From Oscillospiraceae bacterium (GTDB lineage: Bacteria; Bacillota; Clostridia; Oscillospirales; Oscillospiraceae): DNA of 32,372 nt. Of the stretch, positions 27,455 through 32,372 are shown piece by piece (position 1 is the first letter of the stretch; each line of letters begins with the position of its first letter). The position numbers were made by a program, and so were the translations under genes. The DNA is taken from contig JAGPMA010000024.1 in assembly GCA_018053145.1 (NCBI GenBank), forward strand, positions 1-32,372. The letters are read 5' to 3'. Under the pieces are notes generated by a model that searched no databases, was not told where the DNA came from, and was given only the letters and a program-made list of their open reading frames with translations.

Positions 27455-28390
27455 TTATTCTTTAAGCCAACCGTCACCATCTTTTGCGTCTGGTAACATT
27501 TCGTAATTGTGATTTATTCTCCTCAACAGAGCTTCCCACGTCTCTTTCTGCTCTGCTTGTATGTTTCGGTATTGCTGTTCTAACGGAATGTTAGATAATA
27601 TGTAAACCTTTGTGTAGCAAGCTTGTTTGTTTGAGTATCGACACGGCAATACCATCGGATATCCGTCTAAATAGTGTAAAAGCTCCGATATAAGCAAACT
27701 ACTTCTGAATTCATCAAAAAGCATTACGTCCTGCCCTTTGTACTCATCAAATGGATGAATATAGTTTGTCACCTTGTAGACTTTATCGTAGCCGTATTCT
27801 TCCATAACACTTCGTGTCTTTCCAACACCTGCTGCTCCCCACAGATATGTAACATCAAGTTTCCGAAATATGTTCTTGTACTTTTCTTCTTGATACGTTT
27901 GCCTTGTGCGGTCTATCTTTTCAAGCTTGCTCATTGCATTCGGATATGCTTCTAATATTTCATAATTGCTTGCGCCCTCTTTTACCATCTGGACGATAGC
28001 CGTTGTTTCTTTTGCGCCCTCGGCTCTGTCAGGCGGCAGCTCTCCGTATTCTTCAAATGTGTTTGAAAGGTTTGTTTCTTTCTTTTTGTCCTCTGCCCAT
28101 TTGCCCTCTTTACGAATGTAATCACGGTTTTCTTGATTGCTGCCCTTTGAAGGCTCTAAATGTGCGCCATAGAAAGGCTTTTGTAACGCTGCGAATTCTA
28201 CCGCATTTTTAAATACTACAAACAAATGAGTATGAGGTGTTCCCTCTTCTCCTATTTCATCGCACATACACCAGTAGACCATACTTGAAAATGTACCAAG
28301 TGCGTTTTTTATGTATTCATGCGACCAGTCATGTTTTTCAGGGTTATTAAGCGTAAGCTGATATTTTCTGCTTGCTTGTGTCCTTGCCAA
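27455..28390 (-). CDS. rep: CRESS-DNA-type replication initiator Rep (HUH endonuclease + SF3 helicase)
   Basis: The 311-residue protein has the ordered motifs of Reps from circoviruses, geminiviruses and related plasmids. The endonuclease has motif I YQLTLNN (10-16), HUH motif II HTHLFVVF (H53, H55) and motif III YIRK (catalytic Y91, K94). The superfamily 3 helicase has Walker A GAAGVGKT (185-192), Walker B VMLFDE (222-227) and motif C YILSN (263-267), with candidate arginine fingers at R290/R291. One catalytic tyrosine implies rolling-circle replication. The start is TTG 28390, 7 nt after AAAGGA. The gene heads the rep-xis-int operon, with the origin-like hairpin just upstream on the same strand. 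Such Reps are known from some bacterial plasmids and integrated elements but are far from the usual bacterial Rep families. Confidence 0.93.
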   Translation of the reverse strand: MARTQASRKYQLTLNNPEKHDWSHEYIKNALGTFSSMVYWCMCDEIGEEGTPHTHLFVVFKNAVEFAALQKPFYGAHLEPSKGSNQENRDYIRKEGKWAEDKKKETNLSNTFEEYGELPPDRAEGAKETTAIVQMVKEGASNYEILEAYPNAMSKLEKIDRTRQTYQEEKYKNIFRKLDVTYLWGAAGVGKTRSVMEEYGYDKVYKVTNYIHPFDEYKGQDVMLFDEFRSSLLISELLHYLDGYPMVLPCRYSNKQACYTKVYILSNIPLEQQYRNIQAEQKETWEALLRRINHNYEMLPDAKDGDGWLKE

Positions 28391-28408
28391 TTTCTTATCC
28401 TTTCTTTT

Positions 28409-28422
28409 TGTACACTGTACAC
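28409..28422. repeat. Tandem heptamer repeat beside the origin hairpin (iteron candidate)
   Basis: TGTACAC occurs twice head to tail (28409-28415, 28416-28422). It touches the hairpin stem on the rep-proximal side. In circoviruses short direct repeats at this place bind Rep. Confidence 0.65.
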
Positions 28423-28453
28423 ATGCAAAGGGTAATACTTACCTTTGCATGTG
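28420..28453 (-). other. Candidate rolling-circle origin: stem-loop with AAGTATTAC
   Basis: A perfect 12-bp stem (CACATGCAAAGG 28420-28431 with its complement 28442-28453) encloses a 10-nt loop. Read on the minus (rep) strand the loop is TAAGTATTAC. It contains the circovirus-type nonanucleotide AAGTATTAC (28440-28432), where Rep would nick between T28434 and A28433. Position, strand and loop sequence fit a CRESS-DNA origin and match the Rep encoded next to it. Confidence 0.85.
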
Positions 28454-28455
28454 GA

Positions 28456-28484
28456 TTGACGGTCTACGTTTTGTATCGTATAAT
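28456..28484 (+). promoter_or_regulatory. Promoter of the XRE regulator gene
   Basis: TTGACG (28456-28461) and a perfect TATAAT (28479-28484) are 17 bp apart on the plus strand, 143 nt before the regulator ATG. The -35 box begins 3 bp from the origin stem. Confidence 0.68.
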
Positions 28485-28505
28485 AATAGCCACATCGTTT
28501 ATCAA
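28477..28505 (-). promoter_or_regulatory. Probable promoter of rep-xis-int
   Basis: On the minus strand, TTGATA (28505-28500) and TATACG (28482-28477) are 17 bp apart. The -10 box overlaps the -10 box of the opposing regulator promoter. A transcript from about 28470 would include the origin hairpin in the rep leader. Confidence 0.5.
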
Positions 28506-28626
28506 CAATTTAATCGTGGTTGTAAAATTAATCAATAGCTTATTCCTGTATTTTACACTTTATTAACACTATTATTTGTTTCGTATATTATAATGCTTTC
28601 GGAAGCTAGTATTTGGAGGTATCTCA

Positions 28627-29082
28627 ATGAATGACAACCCCAACAATCCGTTTTCCCCTTATGAGCTGCAATTCAGCGTTCAGGAGCGAAAAGCAATGGT
28701 AGCCGAAATGCTTAGAGAGTTGCGGAAAGCTAAAGGTTATCAGCAAAAGGAAATTGCAGAGCTTCTTGGTATATCCCCGCAAACCTATAACGGTTATGAA
28801 ACTGGACGCAATGAGCCACCCATTGAGGTGCTTGTCCGTTTTTCATATTTGTATGAATTACCTATCGATATGTTAGTACAGAAAGACCGCCAGCATAAAG
28901 AAAATGAAAGCGTAATGGTGACAGTCACTAAAATGGACGAAGAAATCGCAGCCATAAAGAAGCAGTTTAAAAACTCAAAATACGCAGAGAACATACAACT
29001 CAATCAGATGATGGATATGTTACAACAGCTAACTGATATGATGAAATCCGTTGCTACTAATGCAGCTTCTAATGACAAATGA
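28627..29082 (+). CDS. XRE-family HTH transcriptional regulator
   Basis: This 151-residue protein has an N-terminal Cro/C1-type HTH (residues ~24-77: AEMLRELRKAKGYQQKEIAE, LGISPQTYNGYETGRNEPP, FSYLYELPIDMLVQ). A charged, probably helical C-terminal tail follows (EEIAAIKKQFKNSKYAENIQLNQMM) that could serve for oligomerization. ATG follows TTTGGAGG. It is divergent from rep, and its promoter overlaps the rep promoter. A role as repressor or switch of the element is likely but inferred. Confidence 0.9.
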   Translation: MNDNPNNPFSPYELQFSVQERKAMVAEMLRELRKAKGYQQKEIAELLGISPQTYNGYETGRNEPPIEVLVRFSYLYELPIDMLVQKDRQHKENESVMVTVTKMDEEIAAIKKQFKNSKYAENIQLNQMMDMLQQLTDMMKSVATNAASNDK

Positions 29083-29096
29083 TTATGGTTAATAAA

Positions 29097-29130
29097 GCAG
29101 GGCGGCAATCGTTTGATTGCCGCCCTTGCT
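29097..29130 (+). terminator. Hairpin terminator after the XRE regulator
   Basis: GGGCGGCAATC (29100-29110) pairs perfectly with GATTGCCGCCC (29115-29125), with a 4-nt loop and a further GCA/TGC pairing at the base. The following sequence is not a clean T run. Confidence 0.65.
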
Positions 29131-29669
29131 GCTTGTCCCAATTTGTACTGGGGGCTGCACCCCCTAATGAGCCTGCACTATGTCTTGCTTTCTGCTACCC
29201 CAGCGCGGCCGCGAAAGTGCAACACCGCGCGGTCGGTCTGCAGGGTACCCCTTAGTCCCCTATCCTCTCGTCCGTGCGGCGGTGCGCTTTCTGCTCGGCC
29301 ATCTGTATTGTAGAATTCTATTGTTTCCAAGCCTACCACAAATATATGTAACATAAAATATTGTAGTCTTCATTTTTGCATGCTAACGTACAAATTTTGC
29401 TAAAATCGACCTATATATAGGGAATATACTTAGCCAGAACTAAACAACCTTGCTTTTCCTAGAATTTATGAGTTATTGAAAATATGTATATATGCGATTA
29501 TATTAACCCCTACGCTAATCTACCACATTTCTTATCTTTTATTATTCCGGCACAATGTAACAGTATATTTTGTCCCCCATTTGGAGATAATTTCTCTAAA
29601 TGTCTAAACATTTTATTGACTTTTATGAAAAGCTCTATTATAGTTATTAAATACAAGGAGGTTTTCCCT
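29131..29669. other. Non-coding region between regulator and AbiL genes, with GC-rich patch
   Basis: No convincing gene is present. From 29145 to 29310 the sequence is strikingly GC-rich. It holds GGGGG-CTGCA-CCCCC (29150-29164) and GCGCGG/CCGCGC (29203-29208 with 29225-29230). From 29315 it becomes very AT-rich up to the AbiL promoter. The GC-rich patch could be a structured origin (single-strand origin or transfer site) or a relic; nothing identifies it. Confidence 0.5.
29616..29644 (+). promoter_or_regulatory. Promoter of the AbiL-type operon
   Basis: TTGACT (29616-29621) and TATAGT (29639-29644) are 17 bp apart, with AAGGAGG and ATG 29670 following at once. A second candidate lies upstream (TTGAAA 29476-29481, TATATT 29499-29504, 17-bp spacing). 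Confidence 0.65.
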
Positions 29670-31025
29670 ATGCTAATTAATGCAAGTTTTGAAAACTTTA
29701 AATCATTTGATGAGTTAACTGAGTTAACTATGATATCATCAAACAAAATTAGAACTCCGATTGATCACAAGTCAACAATCAGAGGTACATCAGTATTAAA
29801 ATCAGCAGCAATTTATGGTGCAAATGCTGCCGGAAAATCAAATCTTATTGAAGCTTTCCATTTTTATAAATATTGCGTTACAAAAGGACTTCCTACTCAA
29901 TCTGTACAGCTGTTTTGCAAAAACAAGGAATCAAACGAGACTAGGGAAAGCTCTTTTGAACTTCAGATGACTATTAATGATGCGTTCTATGCATATGGCT
30001 TCTCGGCAATTTTATCTGAAATGCAATTCACCTCAGAATGGTTGTACGAACTTTTACCTGACGGCTCTTCTAAACCACTTTTCACAAAGGACAACGGCAA
30101 AAAGCCAGTGTTGGGTTCGTCAATTAAACTATCTACTTCTGAAAAAAACAAGTATAAGACTTACTCAGATGATTTTGAGGATAATAATAAATCTTTGTTT
30201 TTAACCGAAATGAATAGGAATAAAAAAATTGACACAAATTCAAAACTATCATTTTTTCAAATAGTATATGAATGGATAGCAAACAAAATTCTTATTTATA
30301 CTCCCGACATGCCAATTACTGATTTTGAATTGTACTACAACGAAAAATCTTTATCTTTAGTAAACAAGCTTATACAAACATTTGATACTGGTATTACCCA
30401 AGTAAAAATCGAAGAAATATCACTAGATGATTTAACTACTCGTTTACCAAAATCAATCCTTAATGATGTTATGAACGATCTTAGAACAGAGTTTGAGAAG
30501 TCTGATAAAGATAAGGCTTCTTTATCAATGCGCTCAGAAAGTAGCTTTTTTAATGTTGAGTTAAAAGGCAAATTAGAGCCTAAGATTACTACTATTCGAT
30601 TAAAACATGGGAAATCATTTTTTGATTTTGATTTCGACGAAGAATCCGATGGTACTCGACGGTTATTTGACCTGATTGATATGTTGCTTAATGCAGGTGA
30701 TGATGTGGTTTTCTTGGTTGATGAACTTGAAAGAAGTCTTCATCCTAAACTAACATATCATTTTATTGAACTTTTCATGGAGTTTCATCGAGAACATAGC
30801 GTCCAATTAATTTTCACAACACACGAATCCTCTATAATGGATCAATCTCTATTCAGAAGAGACGAAATATGGTTTGTAGAACGCAACAGCTCAAACGCCA
30901 GTACTTTATATTCTCTTGACAGATTCAAAGAGCGATATGACAAGAAGATTGATAAAGCATACCTAGATGGTAGATATGGTGCTATACCAGTTTTTTCGAC
31001 CTTCACCTGTGAGGAGGAATTGTAA
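29670..31025 (+). CDS. AAA-family ATPase of an AbiL/RloA-type defence pair (AbiLi-like)
   Basis: This 451-residue ABC/SMC-like ATPase begins MLINASFENFKSFDELTE, the usual start of the AAA_15 group. Walker A is YGANAAGKSNLIEAF (G50-S57), the signature-like region is DEESDGTRRLFDLIDML, Walker B is VVFLVDELERSLHP (D351, E352), and the switch histidine is H385 (FTTHESSIMD). Paired with RloB it matches the AbiL abortive-infection system, in which ATPase and RloB protein act together against phage. The start is ATG 29670 after AAGGAGG; the longer frame to 29484 is not supported. The gene is far more AT-rich than the chromosome, suggesting separate acquisition. Confidence 0.88.
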   Translation: MLINASFENFKSFDELTELTMISSNKIRTPIDHKSTIRGTSVLKSAAIYGANAAGKSNLIEAFHFYKYCVTKGLPTQSVQLFCKNKESNETRESSFELQMTINDAFYAYGFSAILSEMQFTSEWLYELLPDGSSKPLFTKDNGKKPVLGSSIKLSTSEKNKYKTYSDDFEDNNKSLFLTEMNRNKKIDTNSKLSFFQIVYEWIANKILIYTPDMPITDFELYYNEKSLSLVNKLIQTFDTGITQVKIEEISLDDLTTRLPKSILNDVMNDLRTEFEKSDKDKASLSMRSESSFFNVELKGKLEPKITTIRLKHGKSFFDFDFDEESDGTRRLFDLIDMLLNAGDDVVFLVDELERSLHPKLTYHFIELFMEFHREHSVQLIFTTHESSIMDQSLFRRDEIWFVERNSSNASTLYSLDRFKERYDKKIDKAYLDGRYGAIPVFSTFTCEEEL

Positions 31026-31741
31026 TGTCTCCAACTCGTACTTATTCAGGTTGGCAACGAAGAGCATCCGACAACTCAGAGCAAATTGAACCATACCGAA
31101 AATATTATTTTATCTGTGAAGGTGCTAATACTGAAACTTGGTATTTTAGAAAACTTATAGACTTACGTAAAGAATTGAATATTCATCCTTTAATTGAAAT
31201 TCACTTACTCGAAAAAACCGAGGAAGATAAAAATTTGTCATATCCAAAAAAGTTAATTGCATTTGCAGATAGTTTAAAATGTTCTGAGTCCCAAATTAGC
31301 TTTGATAGCGATATAGATAGAATGATTGTAGTTTTTGATGCCGATATTTTTGAATGCAATGTTAAGGACTATAGTGACGTAATAAAAGATGGTGAAAAAA
31401 ACAATATATTAGCTGTAACAAATCCTAGTTTTGAACTCTTTTTGTTACTCCACTTTGAAAATTCCTATGAAACTGATATTAAACCAAATGCAACAGATAT
31501 CATTGAAAATAAAAAAGTAGGCAATCATCGTTATATATGTGAACTACTAAAAAGCAAAACTGGTATTAATTCAAAAACAAATAAAAATATCGGTGAGCTT
31601 GCTTCAAAAGTTGAAATCGCTATTATGCAAGAAAGTAAAATAAATCAAGATATTCATCAATGCAAAGGCTGCATTACTAGCAATATCGGGAGCATAATAA
31701 GTGCAATACAGAATAATAAAGACATTTCTAGTATTGTCTGA
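31025..31741 (+). CDS. RloB-family protein, putative TOPRIM-like nuclease (AbiLii-like)
   Basis: This 238-residue protein has a conserved acidic core: FICEGANTETWYFRKL (E32, T36, E37), VVFDADIF (D105, D107) and NPSFELFLLLHFEN (~133-146), diagnostic of RloB. The E ... DxD layout resembles TOPRIM nucleases of OLD and PARIS-like systems, so it is probably the effector controlled by the ATPase. Nuclease activity is inferred. The ATG overlaps the upstream TAA (TAATG), so the two proteins are coupled in translation. A 9-bp stem (TGATATCTT 31739-31747 with AAGATATCA 31757-31765) includes its stop codon. Confidence 0.9.
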   Translation: MSPTRTYSGWQRRASDNSEQIEPYRKYYFICEGANTETWYFRKLIDLRKELNIHPLIEIHLLEKTEEDKNLSYPKKLIAFADSLKCSESQISFDSDIDRMIVVFDADIFECNVKDYSDVIKDGEKNNILAVTNPSFELFLLLHFENSYETDIKPNATDIIENKKVGNHRYICELLKSKTGINSKTNKNIGELASKVEIAIMQESKINQDIHQCKGCITSNIGSIISAIQNNKDISSIV

Positions 31742-32003
31742 TATCTTATATTTGCAAAGATATCATCATTCAAAAAGCAATAGTTTCTATTTCATTTTTT
31801 CTAATTCCCTTGAATAGCGTAATGGTAGGCTGTTCTAACACTCTTCTAACACTTTTCCGATTTTCGTGAAAAATTGCAACTTATTGAGACGCAAAGCATT
31901 TTCCGCAAAACAGCTCATAAACCATTGATCTTGCTAGATATTTAACGGTACTTATCGTGACCTAACGGGAGCAAAAAGCAGCTATTAAAGCATATCCTCA
32001 CAA
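31742..32003. other. Non-coding right end of the element
   Basis: AT-rich sequence with no gene. It holds the hairpin at the end of the RloB gene and the right integrase arm-site candidates, then runs into attR. Confidence 0.6.
31833..31852 (+). repeat. Right integrase arm-site candidates
   Basis: TTCTAACAC occurs at 31833-31841 and 31844-31852, 11 bp apart, in the same orientation as the copies near attL. Paired direct nonamers at both ends fit arm-type binding sites for the integrase N-terminal domain. Confidence 0.6.
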
Positions 32004-32049
32004 ACTGGCAGTCAGAAGGTCAGCGGTTCGATCCCGCTTATCTCCACCA
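32004..32049 (+). repeat. Right attachment-site repeat (attR), displaced tRNA-Ala 3' end
   Basis: An exact 46-bp copy of 25918-25963. It lacks the acceptor 5' strand, the D arm and half of the anticodon stem, so it is not a tRNA gene. It is followed at once by a strong terminator, which fits this being the ancestral 3' end of the tRNA gene. Confidence 0.96.
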
Positions 32050-32054
32050 CAATT

Positions 32055-32092
32055 AAAAACAGTCTAAAACTAACGTTTTAGACTGTTTTTTT
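32055..32092 (+). terminator. Ancestral tRNA-Ala terminator, now beyond attR
   Basis: AAAAACAGTCTAAAAC (32055-32070) pairs with GTTTTAGACTGTTTTT (32075-32090), loop 4 nt, followed by more T. It lies 6 nt after the CCA of attR. Confidence 0.9.
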
Positions 32093-32124
32093 GTATATTT
32101 TAATACTTTTACGTGGGGGTGTAG

Positions 32125-32325
32125 TTAATCCGGGTACGATAGGATTTTCTTTATCTCGTCAGCCGTGGTCGCTTTTTCTTCGTCTTCCTCATTGTCGCTG
32201 GCATCCGTCACAGCGAGATAATCCGATATATGTTCGTCAATGCGCTCCATTTTCTTTTCTATAATGTCCTTGTTGTATGCGCGGTCGACGTCGTTCTTCG
32301 CGCGGACTTTTGAGCTTTGGTTTTT
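32125..32325 (-). pseudogene. Transposase C-terminal or middle remnant (IS1182-like)
   Basis: The minus-strand frame reads SKVRAKNDVDRAYNKDIIEK, MERIDEHISDYLAVTDASDN and ADEIKKILSYPD before TAA at 32125. The helical, charged pattern resembles the insertion region of IS1182-type DDE transposases (KFRA-N ... IDEKI-EYL ... LDEND). The frame is closed upstream by a TAA at an A7 run (32326-32328) and has no proper start for the whole. It seems a decayed fragment, possibly frameshifted in the A run; no inverted repeats are seen. Confidence 0.5.
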
Positions 32326-32372
32326 TTATCTGTGTTTACTGCCCAGAATAATCATACCAATTACACTAATAC

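Larger units (their letters stand above)
25918..32049. mobile_element. tRNA-Ala-integrated element with CRESS-type Rep and AbiL-type cargo
   Basis: The element is bounded by 46-bp direct repeats. Its unit length (one repeat to the start of the next) is 6086 bp. Gene content: integrase, excisionase-like HTH and CRESS-type Rep as one minus-strand operon; a hairpin origin candidate; an XRE regulator; and an AbiLi/RloB pair on the plus strand. No relaxase, conjugation or capsid gene is visible, so it looks like an excisable, replicating genomic-island or plasmid-like element. Genes at the right end are much more AT-rich than the host chromosome. Confidence 0.93.

Noticed and set aside
29200-29320. 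Cluster of common restriction sites (NotI-, PstI-, KpnI-, EcoRI-like) suggesting vector polylinker contamination
   Set aside because: The sites are spread over ~110 nt and separated by unrelated sequence; no vector backbone or polylinker order is visible. Chance in a GC-rich patch is more likely.
29484-29669. N-terminal extension of the AAA ATPase to 29484
   Set aside because: The extra 62 codons lack family similarity and cover the promoter and ribosome binding site; the family start MLINASFENF is at 29670.
29670-31741. PARIS, Gabija or Septu defence system
   Set aside because: The second protein carries RloB hallmarks (CEGxxTE, DxD, NPSFELFLLLHF) rather than DUF4435, a UvrD-like helicase or an HNH nuclease, so AbiL is the better match.
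31995-32050. Second tRNA gene at 32.0 kb
   Set aside because: Only the 3' 46 nt are present; acceptor 5' strand, D arm and half the anticodon stem are missing. It is attR.
1-32372. CRISPR array, rRNA genes or prophage structural genes
   Set aside because: No regularly spaced repeats, rRNA sequence, or capsid, terminase or tail genes were seen on either strand.

Overview
The window looks like a chromosome segment of a spore-forming member of the Clostridia (Bacillota), plausibly an Oscillospiraceae-type gut anaerobe. The reasons are the Gram-positive replicative polymerase PolC, a SpoVT-like sporulation regulator, the Bacillota gene order pyrH-frr-uppS-cdsA-dxr-rseP-ispG-polC, strong AGGAGG-type ribosome binding sites and consensus sigma-A promoters. 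Species cannot be assigned from the sequence alone.

Region 1 (1-11.8 kb, mostly minus strand): a truncated SpoVT-like gene converges on a long minus-strand operon. Read in transcription order, this runs pyrH, frr, uppS, cdsA, dxr, rseP, ispG, polC. It links UMP phosphorylation, ribosome recycling, MEP-pathway isoprenoid synthesis (dxr, ispG), undecaprenyl diphosphate and CDP-diacylglycerol synthesis, a site-2 protease and DNA replication. nth (endonuclease III) lies upstream with its own promoter. Region 2 (12-16 kb, plus strand): glyA with a structured leader, rarA, a DUF951 gene and a prenyltransferase/squalene-cyclase-repeat protein. Region 3 (16-21 kb, minus strand): a spermidine/putrescine ABC transporter operon potABCD, then an RluA-family pseudouridine synthase. 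Region 4 (21.3-25.7 kb, plus strand): yceD-like gene, rpmF, a DUF512 radical-SAM-like protein, der and plsY.

Region 5 (25.9-32.05 kb) is the unusual part: a compact mobile element of about 6.1 kb inserted in the 3' half of tRNA-Ala(GGC), flanked by a 46-bp direct repeat. It encodes a tyrosine integrase, a small excisionase-like HTH protein and a Rep protein with the full motif set of eukaryotic-virus-type CRESS-DNA Reps (HUH endonuclease plus superfamily 3 helicase). Just upstream of rep, on the rep strand, is a perfect 12-bp stem whose 10-nt loop contains AAGTATTAC, a circovirus-type origin nonanucleotide, with a tandem heptamer repeat beside it. The element also carries an XRE-type regulator and, as AT-rich cargo, a two-gene AAA-ATPase + RloB module (AbiL-type phage defence). 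The likely logic is: Int/Xis excise a circle at the tRNA repeat, Rep nicks the hairpin and replicates the circle by rolling circle, the XRE protein sets expression, and the AbiL pair protects the host and so helps the element persist. Beyond attR lie the displaced original tRNA terminator and a decayed transposase remnant.
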